NCBI GenBank assembly: GCA_015523685.1
Contig: WAJW01000168.1
Location: 1 to 5,557, forward strand
DNA from: Archaeoglobaceae archaeon
Lineage (GTDB): Archaea > Halobacteriota > Archaeoglobi > Archaeoglobales > JdFR-42
Direction of reading: 5' to 3'
Length of the DNA stretch: 5,557 nt
The notes beneath the pieces are model-generated. The model was given only the letters and a program-made list of their open reading frames with translations, made no database searches and was not told the origin of the DNA. Shown in pieces: positions 1 through 5,370 of the stretch. How positions within the stretch are numbered: the stretch's first letter is position 1; every line of letters begins with the position of its first letter. The translations under genes were made by a program, and so were the position numbers.

Positions 1-1047
1 GCAGAACTCTCTGAAGATGAGATAACCAATTTGACACCTGAAAAAACAGATTATGTTAAGGTCGATCGGGATAAACTGTTCGGAGATGATGAAAGACGGC
101 TTGTCCAGTTCGTCGGCACTTACGTTTCTGCTCATTACAGAAACAGACCCGATGATCTTCTATTGCTGGGAGATGCTCCCCTGCACTTTGCCAGAACCAT
201 CGAGTACAGAGGAAAGGTCATCAGCGCAGTACACCTGACAGCTGAGGGAGGGTTGAATGAAAAGCACATTAAATCTATTTCAGAGGGAAAAATTCCACAT
301 GGACAGCTTATTCCATCAACCGTCCTCAAGTACTTCCCATCCCACGATTTCCTTGCGAGGGAGGAGGGTGTGCGGGTTGTGAGAATAGCGGTAAATCCCG
401 ATCTCGCAGGAAGAGGATTCGGGTCGTATGCCCTGAAAAAACTAGAAGAGGAGCTCTCAGATGACTATAGCTGGATAGGAGCAGGATTTGGAGTTAGCAG
501 AGATCTGCTCAATTTCTGGCTCAGGAACGGATACATTCCTGTACATATAAGTCCCGTTAGAAACGCCACATCCGGAGAATACAGCGTGATAGTGGTCAAA
601 CCATTGAAGGAGGAGATTAGAGACAGATTGTTCAGATTGAATCTGGAGTTTAAAAATCGTCTGTTTGAATCCCTTTACGATACATACTATTCCCTGAACC
701 CCTCCATAGCTTTGGGTCTGTTATCCGGTGATTTTGACTTCAGATACTCCCCCGACCTGAATGAAGACCAGATCGGAAGGGCAAAGGCCTACACGAGAGG
801 AATTCTCTCCTATGAGGGGTCGTGTGATGTCATCAGACAACTGCTGAAGGCTCATTTCATGAGCGGGAATAAAAAAAGACTGGCTCTGAGTGAGAGACTC
901 GAAAGAGCCCTTATTGCCAGAGTTCTTCAGGGAAAAAGCTGGGATATCTCCGCAAGGTTGTTCCACAGGACTGAATACGAAACGATTTATGAATTCAGAG
1001 AGGCTGTAAAAAAGATGCTTGATCACTATGTCGAGGAAAAGGCTTAA
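1..1047 (+). CDS. tmcA: tRNA(Met) cytidine acetyltransferase TmcA, C-terminal part (5' end outside window)
   Basis: The frame is open from base 1, so this is the 3' part of a gene; 348 residues are visible. The family (bacterial TmcA, eukaryotic NAT10/Kre33) uses ATP and acetyl-CoA to make N4-acetylcytidine in RNA. What is seen is the GNAT acetyltransferase module and the C-terminal tail. A GQLIP segment lies near fragment residue 101. The acetyl-CoA-binding motif A, RIAVNPDLAGRGFGS, is at about 128-142. A FWLRNGY...RNATSGEY block at about 172-194 is typical of TmcA rather than of generic GNATs. A helical tail containing LQGKSWDISARLF follows and resembles the family's RNA-binding C-terminus. 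The N-terminal DUF1726 and RecD-like helicase domains should lie upstream of the window. The TTG at 31 is internal, not a start. The gene overlaps the next one by 20 bp. TmcA identity is firm; whether the target is tRNA only or also rRNA, as in some hyperthermophilic archaea, cannot be seen. Confidence 0.93.
   Translation, partial: AELSEDEITNLTPEKTDYVKVDRDKLFGDDERRLVQFVGTYVSAHYRNRPDDLLLLGDAPLHFARTIEYRGKVISAVHLTAEGGLNEKHIKSISEGKIPHGQLIPSTVLKYFPSHDFLAREEGVRVVRIAVNPDLAGRGFGSYALKKLEEELSDDYSWIGAGFGVSRDLLNFWLRNGYIPVHISPVRNATSGEYSVIVVKPLKEEIRDRLFRLNLEFKNRLFESLYDTYYSLNPSIALGLLSGDFDFRYSPDLNEDQIGRAKAYTRGILSYEGSCDVIRQLLKAHFMSGNKKRLALSERLERALIARVLQGKSWDISARLFHRTEYETIYEFREAVKKMLDHYVEEKA
1020..1024 (+). 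promoter_or_regulatory. Partial Shine-Dalgarno for the ASCH gene (TGATC, inside tmcA)
   Basis: TGATC can pair with the GAUCA of the archaeal 16S rRNA 3' end and is followed by ACT and ATG 1028. This is the same geometry as the stronger GGTGATC-ACA-ATG of the DUF473 gene. It favours ATG 1028 over TTG 1019, which would place the start within the site. Confidence 0.45.
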
Positions 1048-1351
1048 TTTTGATTCGGAGTATCTCGAACTTCTGGTCAATGGGGAGAAGAGATCAACCA
1101 TAAGACTTAAGACCAGACTCAGACCCGGAGACCTGGTCGATGTTTATGCGGGAGAGAGTTACGTGGGAATTGCAAAGATACTTGAAGTTAGATCCAAAAA
1201 AATGTCTGAGTTAAACGATCGGGATGCAAGAGTTGACGGGTTTAAAAGTCTCAAAGAACTGAAAAAAGCTCTTAAAAAACATTATGGCTATATACCGGAT
1301 AACACACGTCTTTCGATCATTTATTTTAAATTTCATAATGTAAAAGAATAG
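1028..1351 (+). CDS. ASCH-domain protein, possible N4-acetylcytidine amidohydrolase-like
   Basis: This 107-residue protein is essentially one ASCH domain (PUA-like beta-barrel). The signature GxKxxTxR is present as G19-E-K21-R-S-T24-I-R26, followed by PGD at 33-35, a strand GIAKILEV at 47-54, D70-G-F and a closing strand IIYFKF. E. coli YqfB, an ASCH protein of similar size that deacetylates ac4C nucleoside, uses Lys21, Thr24 and Glu74. Here K21 and T24 fall at the same numbers, and D70 aligns near the acidic position by eye. I chose ATG 1028 over the in-frame TTG at 1019 because TGATC (1020-1024) lies just upstream and matches the tail of the archaeal SD. The start overlaps tmcA by 20 bp, so it is probably translated from the tmcA transcript; no separate promoter is visible. 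The ASCH fold is well supported. The enzymatic role is inference, since other ASCH proteins bind or cleave RNA. Confidence 0.85.
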   Translation: MSRKRLNFDSEYLELLVNGEKRSTIRLKTRLRPGDLVDVYAGESYVGIAKILEVRSKKMSELNDRDARVDGFKSLKELKKALKKHYGYIPDNTRLSIIYFKFHNVKE

Positions 1352-1355
1352 ATGT

Positions 1356-1745
1356 TCACCTGGCAGAGTAGTGCACAACCTCATCGACATCGACAACTGT
1401 GGGCTCTGTTATCTTCCCACCCCTCACACTTCTTACTCTCCCTATACCCACAGACGAAACCTGGATCCTGACGACCGTCATCTCCTGTTCCTCGAATATG
1501 TGATCCCTTCCAAAAATCATGGTATGTGAGATCACCTCTCTGGCCTTCAGAAGGGATATTATACCAAGAACACCTCTGCCAAGATCCGCATGTCTCACAT
1601 GGGTTATGAATATACAGCTCCCCACGTCTGCTCCGAGAAGAGAGGCTATGTTGTGTGCACTCCTTATCTCTATCGTTTTCACCTGATTTTCCATTACATC
1701 CTCGCATACTTTTCTGGAGATGCCCGTGATTGCGATACACTTCAT
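1356..1745 (-). CDS. DUF473 family conserved archaeal protein
   Basis: This 129-residue protein has no known function. It is recognised as DUF473, a family of archaeal proteins from methanogens and Archaeoglobales, by its opening MKCIAITGIS and the TIEIRSAHN segment at 24-32. After these come an acidic/glycine turn and IFITHV (45-50), then a G-x-GVLGIISLLKARE stretch (56-70) and a strand VVRIQVSSVGIGRV (91-104). The all-beta pattern with a small basic patch (RSA, RH, RGVL) would fit a PUA/ASCH-like barrel, but this is by eye only. I start at ATG 1745 because GGTGATC lies three bases upstream; GTG 1754, overlapping the PAC2 stop as GTGA, is the alternative and adds three residues. It is the second gene of a minus-strand pair with PAC2 and ends 4 bp from the ASCH stop. 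Confidence 0.8.
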   Translation of the reverse strand: MKCIAITGISRKVCEDVMENQVKTIEIRSAHNIASLLGADVGSCIFITHVRHADLGRGVLGIISLLKAREVISHTMIFGRDHIFEEQEMTVVRIQVSSVGIGRVRSVRGGKITEPTVVDVDEVVHYSAR

Positions 1746-1748
1746 TGT

Positions 1749-1755
1749 GATCACC
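1749..1755 (-). promoter_or_regulatory. Shine-Dalgarno GGTGATC deciding the DUF473 start
   Basis: Read on the minus strand, GGTGATC is a seven-base match to the complement of the 16S rRNA 3' end (GAUCACC). It is followed by ACA and ATG 1745. It overlaps the PAC2 stop codon (TGA at 1753-1751), so a ribosome ending PAC2 sits on this site, which suggests translational coupling. Confidence 0.65.
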
Positions 1756-2494
1756 CGTACATGGGAAATTCCTTTCTTTCCGTTTTTTCCTGCTCTTTCA
1801 TCTGCTGGGCGAGTCTGTGCATCTCAGCCTCAAACCTCTCTGCCTCTTCTTCAAGCTTTTCCACACCTATATCCCATCCATAGAGGTCGTTCATAACCCG
1901 GATTACCTCCGCTGCAGATCCCGGATCCGGATTAACACCTCTCGTCTCCCCGAGGAGTGTTATGGCCGGGATGTCCCTGATGGCACACTCGGTTAAGAGG
2001 GTGCCCGCTATCCCTGAGATGGTTCCGAATTTGAATATCTCAACCCTGTCCTTGATCCTGTCAAGCATGTTTTCGTCCGATACCGCACCGAAAACTCTCC
2101 TCTGATCGGACATTGTTGCGACTCCTGCAACTGAAAGCACCTCAGAGACATTCAGCTCCTTGACCCAGTCGGCTATAGAGATCGTAAAATCAAAAACCGC
2201 AGCAGGAAGAATCGGTACATCTGAATGGATAATTATCAGATTCTTATTTTCAACCTCGTAGACACGGACAGGTGGCTGGGCAATTCCATTCTGGGTTGCG
2301 ACCACGGGAGGCAACCATCTTGATTCAATAAAACCCACAAGCCTTGGCTCGATTTCCTGGACGAGATATGATGAAACGATCGTGCTCACAAGACCGAGTC
2401 CCGGGAAACACGCCAGCACAAATGGTCTGGCACTCTTGAGATCTCTAACGTTTATCTTCACTTCAAGGGGGAAAAAGGGATTTTCCTCTGCCAT
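1751..2494 (-). CDS. PAC2 family proteasome assembly chaperone (PbaA/PbaB-like) with C-terminal HbYX motif
   Basis: This 247-residue protein belongs to the PAC2 family, whose archaeal members (PbaA, PbaB) help assemble or bind the 20S proteasome core. Family marks are PGLGLVS at 31-37, VLSVAGVATMSD at 119-130, GISGIAGTLLTECA around 160-171 and LLGETRGVNPDPGSAAEVI at 180-198. A charged helix likely to form a coiled coil runs from about 211 to 241. The last three residues are M-Y-G, which fits the hydrophobic-Tyr-X tail used by proteasome activators to dock into the alpha ring. I chose ATG 2494 rather than TTG 2503 because a TATA box centred near 2521 puts transcription start at the ATG, giving a leaderless mRNA, and no SD is present. 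It is first in a two-gene operon with DUF473 and divergent from DUF5611. Whether it is the PbaA or PbaB orthologue is unresolved. Confidence 0.88.
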   Translation of the reverse strand: MAEENPFFPLEVKINVRDLKSARPFVLACFPGLGLVSTIVSSYLVQEIEPRLVGFIESRWLPPVVATQNGIAQPPVRVYEVENKNLIIIHSDVPILPAAVFDFTISIADWVKELNVSEVLSVAGVATMSDQRRVFGAVSDENMLDRIKDRVEIFKFGTISGIAGTLLTECAIRDIPAITLLGETRGVNPDPGSAAEVIRVMNDLYGWDIGVEKLEEEAERFEAEMHRLAQQMKEQEKTERKEFPMYG

Positions 2495-2516
2495 CCCTGA
2501 CAATTCTAAATCTAAA

Positions 2517-2527
2517 CTTATAAATAA
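2517..2527. promoter_or_regulatory. Shared bidirectional TATA box between PAC2 and DUF5611 genes
   Basis: CTTATAAATAA on the plus strand reads TTATTTATAAG on the minus strand, around a palindromic TTATAA core (2518-2523). Its centre is about 27 bp from the PAC2 ATG (2494) and about 28-30 bp from the DUF5611 ATG (2550). Archaeal transcription usually starts 25-27 bp past the TATA centre, so both genes would have leaderless or near-leaderless mRNAs. An eight-T run (2528-2535) supplies an A-rich BRE-like flank for the minus direction. No other promoter fits in the 55-bp gap. Confidence 0.6.
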
Positions 2528-2549
2528 TTTTTTTTATGAATCCCGGATC

Positions 2550-2858
2550 ATGAGAAAATACAGATTCAAACGTGGTTACAGACCCTCGCCGGAGAGGCTT
2601 GAAGAATCACTGAGATCCTTCTTCGGATCCTTTGAAAGGAGAGGAGAGGTCTATGTAACATCCTACGGAGCCATGAAGGAGATGAGGGCATGGTTTGACG
2701 GAAAACTGTTGTGCGTGGAAACAGAAACAGATCCGGATGTTTCCACGGATGTGGCAGCAGACACGGTAAGGAAATTCAACAAATTTCTCGAACACCTCAC
2801 CGGCTACACCGCAAAAGAGAGGAGGAAACAGCTTCAGAAAGAGGCGGAGGGGAAATGA
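2550..2858 (+). CDS. DUF5611 family small archaeal protein
   Basis: This 102-residue protein has no assigned function. It resembles the archaeal DUF5611 family: the opening MRKYRFKRG, the middle VYVTSYGAMKEMRAWFDGKLLCVETETD (about 34-61) and the closing KFNKFLEHLTGYTAKERRKQ (75-94) are recalled family features. Secondary structure by eye is alpha, then two or three beta strands, then two helices. The tail is strongly basic with many Lys/Arg, so nucleic acid or acidic-protein binding is possible but unproven. The start is ATG 2550, although the frame is open upstream to 2382: upstream residues would be antisense to the PAC2 gene, and the TATA box predicts transcription starting at about 2547-2550. 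No SD precedes it, in line with a leaderless mRNA. It is followed 52 bp later by the UPF0173 gene, probably in one operon. Confidence 0.8.
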   Translation: MRKYRFKRGYRPSPERLEESLRSFFGSFERRGEVYVTSYGAMKEMRAWFDGKLLCVETETDPDVSTDVAADTVRKFNKFLEHLTGYTAKERRKQLQKEAEGK

Positions 2859-2897
2859 ATAAGAACAATAATACATATAGCCTGCAGAAAATATTAT

Positions 2898-2906
2898 GGA
2901 GGTGAT
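2898..2906 (+). promoter_or_regulatory. Strong Shine-Dalgarno GGAGGTGAT setting the UPF0173 start
   Basis: This nine-base match to the anti-SD of archaeal 16S rRNA ends four bases before ATG 2911, with eight bases between GGAGG and the ATG. It lies inside the extended frame that begins at ATG 2896, which shows that ATG 2911 is the true start. Confidence 0.85.
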
Positions 2907-2910
2907 GAGG

Positions 2911-3603
2911 ATGAAAATAAAATGGTTTGGACATTCGGCCTTCCTGCTTGAAAAAACAAAAAAGGTTCTCATTGATCCCTTCATTTCGGGAAATCCCCTC
3001 GCACCCGTAAAGCCAGAAGACCTGAACCCCGATATCATAGTGGTCACCCACGGGCATGGAGATCACCTCGGGGATGCCATAGATATCGCCAGAAGGTCAG
3101 GAGCGAAAATAGTCTCGATTCACGAGATATCCAGGTACACCTCCTCCAGAGGTGTTGAGGGTGTGGGCATGAATCTGGGTGGTACTGCCTGGATAGACGG
3201 GATAGGGATAACATTCACCATTGCCTTCCATTCAGGTGACATAGAGGAGAATGGCAAGATAATATCCGCAGGAAACCCGGCTGGAGCCATTATTGAGGAC
3301 TCAGGAGTGAGAGTTTATCACACCGGGGACACTTGCGTTTTTTACGACATGAAACTCATTGGAGAGCTGTATTCTCCCCAGATAATGCTCGTACCGATTG
3401 GGGGATGGTACACGATGGATATAACACAGGCTGTCAAGGCGGTTGAGCTCGTATCTCCTGAAATTGCAATTCCCATGCACTACAACACCTTCGATGTGAT
3501 CAAAGCCGATCCCGATGAGTTCAGAAAAAGGGTTTCTGAAGTAATCGGGACTGAAGTGATTGTGCTCAAACCGGGCGAATCATTCACCTACGGGGAACAA
3601 TGA
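2911..3603 (+). CDS. UPF0173 metal-dependent hydrolase (metallo-beta-lactamase fold)
   Basis: This 230-residue protein is the usual length for UPF0173, cytosolic metallo-beta-lactamase-fold hydrolases whose substrates are unknown. The metal-binding motif is T-H47-G-H49-G-D51-H52-L-G-D. Further likely ligands are H107 (AFHSGD), H137/D140 (YHTGDT) and H190 (PMHYNTF). The N-terminal MKIKWFGHSAF and the IDPFISGNP segment at 21-29 are typical of the family, and all key residues are intact. ATG 2911 is chosen over in-frame ATGs 2896 and 2905 because the SD is at 2898-2906. There is no signal peptide or membrane segment. It probably shares the DUF5611 transcript (52-bp gap) and its last 20 bases overlap the end of the convergent DUF429 gene. 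Two binuclear metal ions, probably zinc, are inferred from the family. Confidence 0.92.
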   Translation: MKIKWFGHSAFLLEKTKKVLIDPFISGNPLAPVKPEDLNPDIIVVTHGHGDHLGDAIDIARRSGAKIVSIHEISRYTSSRGVEGVGMNLGGTAWIDGIGITFTIAFHSGDIEENGKIISAGNPAGAIIEDSGVRVYHTGDTCVFYDMKLIGELYSPQIMLVPIGGWYTMDITQAVKAVELVSPEIAIPMHYNTFDVIKADPDEFRKRVSEVIGTEVIVLKPGESFTYGEQ

Positions 3604-4132
3604 TCTTCCCATCTCTTCCCCCTATCTCTTCTCCTTTCCCATCGAGAAAGAGCTGTACGGTCAGGGCAGATATTATGGCATCGAGTTCATCGTGTTCCGG
3701 CATTTCAGGAACGTTTGAGACGAACTTCGAAAGAGACCTGGCAATACTTTTCCTGCCTGATCTGGATCTTTTCTTAACATTCCTTCCTATACCGAGTATC
3801 ACCCTTGTTGCATAGGGGTAGACCTCGTACACCGAAACACCCCCTGACTCAAGCAGTACCTTCATTTCAATACCCCTTCCTGTTATACCAATCATGAGAT
3901 CTGAAAGTGGTGGAAAAAGGGATATGCCCATTTTCTGAAGTTTTCTTTCGCACTCTCTGAAATTCCCGGATCGAGGCAGGGAAAGGGGAGCATCGATTCC
4001 CGCATATCGGATTCCGGAAAGAGCACTGATGGATTGGGTTTTTAAAAGGGAGTGGATGGAGTAATCTTTCATGATACATATTGCAGAAACTTTCAATCCA
4101 ACGTCTATCCCTGCTATGAGTTTTTCTCTCAT
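3584..4132 (-). CDS. DUF429 family protein, predicted nuclease with RNase H fold
   Basis: This 182-residue protein belongs to DUF429, described as a predicted nuclease of RNase H-like fold; no substrate is established to my knowledge. The acidic motifs expected for such a site are present: GID10VG at the start, GID47APLSLP, V-Y-E103-V-YP and HDELD151A. A cysteine-basic segment FRECERKLQKMGI (58-70), MIGITGRG (80-87) and a C-terminal KIIVP complete the family pattern. A Lys/Arg/Ser-rich loop at about 117-133 (RNVKKRSRSGRKS) might contact nucleic acid. The start is ATG 4132; no SD precedes it, and an AT-rich TATA-like element lies about 33 bp upstream. The 3' end overlaps the UPF0173 gene tail-to-tail by 20 bp. 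The family call is solid; nuclease activity is a prediction. Confidence 0.87.
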   Translation of the reverse strand: MREKLIAGIDVGLKVSAICIMKDYSIHSLLKTQSISALSGIRYAGIDAPLSLPRSGNFRECERKLQKMGISLFPPLSDLMIGITGRGIEMKVLLESGGVSVYEVYPYATRVILGIGRNVKKRSRSGRKSIARSLSKFVSNVPEMPEHDELDAIISALTVQLFLDGKGEEIGGRDGKIIVPRR

Positions 4133-4159
4133 TTTTATAACCGATAAGGGGGAAAAACA

Positions 4160-4170
4160 TTAAATATTTT
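4160..4170 (-). promoter_or_regulatory. Candidate TATA box for the DUF429 gene
   Basis: On the minus strand this reads AAAATATTTAA followed by TG, centred near 4165. Transcription would start near 4138, leaving a leader of about six bases or none before ATG 4132. That fits the absence of an SD. The region is AT-rich throughout, so chance matches are likely. Confidence 0.4.
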
Positions 4171-4277
4171 TTATTTTTGTTGTTATGGCTGACTAGTTTA
4201 AAACAATGGTTTAACCGAAGAATATGTAAAGTCAGAAAATGCTGGATATAGTAATTTATGAAGACGAAAATTTTTAA

Positions 4278-4288
4278 TTTTATATATC
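4278..4288 (+). promoter_or_regulatory. Candidate TATA box for the flavoprotein gene
   Basis: TTTTATATATC is a good archaeal TATA match, preceded by an A/T-rich BRE-like run. With its centre near 4283, transcription would start around 4309. That leaves a leader of about 29 bases before TTG 4338 which contains both SD copies. Unlike the other promoters here, this one would give a leadered mRNA. Confidence 0.5.
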
Positions 4289-4314
4289 AAAAATCAAAAT
4301 ATAAGAGAAATAAT

Positions 4315-4340
4315 AGGTGATTCAATGAGGTGATAGCTTG
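4315..4340 (+). repeat. Tandem 13-bp duplication of a ribosome-binding/start segment
   Basis: AGGTGATTCAATG (4315-4327) is followed directly by AGGTGATAGCTTG (4328-4340), identical at nine of thirteen positions. Each copy contains an SD core (AGGTGAT) and ends in a start codon. The first start, ATG 4325, opens only ATG-AGG-TGA. The second, TTG 4338, opens the flavoprotein. The second SD has seven bases between GAGG and TTG, which supports TTG 4338 as the gene start. Confidence 0.6.
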
Positions 4341-5370
4341 ATTGAAATAAATACTGATATTGCAATTATAGGTCTTGGACCGGCAGGATTCTCCTCTGCC
4401 AGGAACCTCGTTGAAAAGGGGTTTGATGTTGTGATTATTGAGAGGTCAGCATCACTTAGAAAAGTTTGTGGTGGTCTTCTGTGTGAAGAGGCACAGGATA
4501 TGCTTAGAAAGCTTAACTGCACCCCCAGACGGAAAACATACCAATCTTGAGATTGTGGACATAGATAACAGATATACCATATACACGAATAGGACATTAT
4601 TAAGTATCGACAGAACAGAATTTAACAGGCTACTTTTTGAAAATATTAGAGAGGATGCAGAAATCATTTTCGATAGGGCATTAAAAATTGATCAAAGGAA
4701 TAAAATTGTAGTTACAACAAAAAATTTCAGAATTTCAGCAGATTACTTGATAGGTGCTGATGGTGTCAATTCGGTGGTGAAAAAGCACATAAGAAATTCA
4801 GATCAAAAGAAAATTAATTTGATTCAGATTGAATTTAAACCTCACCTCTTTCCAGATTCAACCATGTTCGTATTTGACTCAAATACTGTTAGTGATTTTT
4901 ATTCATACATAATCCCAAAAGACAGGTATTTAGTGGCAGGAACCAAGTATTCTGGAAAAGGAACTGTTGGAAAACTTAAAAATTTACTAAAAAATTTCAA
5001 ACTCGAGGGCAAAATAAATAACCTTGAATCATATCGACTAACGATCATAAACTCATCAAGAGATGTGCTATTTGGAAAAGGTAACATTCTACTCGCTGGA
5101 GAGGCTTCAGGTTTTGTCAGTCCTTCAAGTGGAGAAGGTATAAGTTTTGCACTCGAGAGTGGGATGCTTGCAGCCAAAGCAATAGCAAAATCCTACGGAT
5201 CTAACGAAAACTTGCTGGAGAATTACAGGAAACTATCAAAAAATCTAATAAAAAGATTGGAATCAAGAATAGAGAAGTCCAAGGTCATTTTCAATCCAGA
5301 ATTCAGAAAAGAATATTTTAGGAGGTATTATGATGGACATAATATTGAAAGAATACAGGAAGAAGCTTAG
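4338..5370 (+). pseudogene. Geranylgeranyl reductase family FAD-dependent oxidoreductase, frameshifted at a C5 run
   Basis: Two overlapping frames make one protein of about 343 residues. The first (4338-4550) has the FAD/NAD Rossmann motif G12-x-G14-x-x-G17, E35 closing beta-2, and C44-G-G-L-L-x-E-E-A-Q at 44-53. It ends early at a TGA (4548-4550). The second frame, used from about 4522, carries DRTEFNRLL, the GADGVNSVVKKHI motif and the FAD-binding LLAGEASGFVSPSSGEGISFALESG region near the C-terminus. The family reduces double bonds of isoprenoid chains, for example in archaeal lipids or quinones, but also includes many flavoproteins of unknown substrate. Removing one C from 4522-4526 restores the whole frame, and no other lesion is seen. 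This may be a sequencing error, a recent inactivation or, less likely, programmed +1 frameshifting. The start is TTG 4338, supported by the SD at 4328-4334. The gene is more AT-rich than those to its left. Confidence 0.82.
5320..5326 (+). promoter_or_regulatory. Shine-Dalgarno AGGAGGT for the last, partial gene
   Basis: AGGAGGT lies inside the flavoprotein coding region. It is four bases from ATG 5330 and seven from ATG 5333, counted from the end of GGAGG. The longer spacing is closer to that of other SD sites in this window, so translation may begin at the second ATG. Confidence 0.7.

Larger units (their letters stand above)
4133..4337. other. AT-rich divergent intergenic region
   Basis: This 205-bp non-coding stretch lies between the minus-strand DUF429 gene and the plus-strand flavoprotein gene. 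It contains a candidate TATA box for each, two tandem Shine-Dalgarno segments at its right end, and an imperfect inverted pair GTTTAAAAC (4196-4204) and GGTTTAAC (4208-4215) that could be a regulator site. I see no RNA gene or convincing small ORF; the longest short frame noticed is twelve codons at 4239. Confidence 0.6.

Noticed and set aside
721..1101. 126-codon antisense frame across the end of tmcA
   Set aside because: It is opposite well-supported tmcA and ASCH coding sequence and has no SD or recognisable domain.
1356..1740. Long minus-strand frame in a second register under the DUF473 gene (1381-1740)
   Set aside because: DUF473 in the other frame has recognisable family motifs and an SD; this frame's translation is rich in Cys, Arg and Gly with no motif.
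2382..2549. N-terminal extension of the DUF5611 frame
   Set aside because: The extension is antisense to PAC2 coding sequence and lies upstream of the predicted transcription start; family members begin near the MRKYRF segment.
2607..3066. Antisense frames opposite DUF5611 and UPF0173
   Set aside because: The translations are Cys- and Phe-rich and look like shadow frames; the plus-strand genes explain the region.
3601..3645. Pyrimidine-rich stretch after the UPF0173 stop as a terminator
   Set aside because: It is a mixed C/T tract without a run of T and is explained as the coding end of the DUF429 gene on the other strand.
4196..4215. Inverted pair GTTTAAAAC / GGTTTAAC as an operator or attachment site
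   Set aside because: The arms are short, imperfect and built on the self-palindromic TTTAAA, which is expected by chance in AT-rich DNA; kept only as a note in the intergenic entry.
4239..4277. Twelve-codon frame MLDIVIYEDENF, reminiscent of a response-regulator N-terminus
   Set aside because: It is too short, has no SD, ends at TAA before the flavoprotein promoter, and no continuation is found in other frames; most likely chance.
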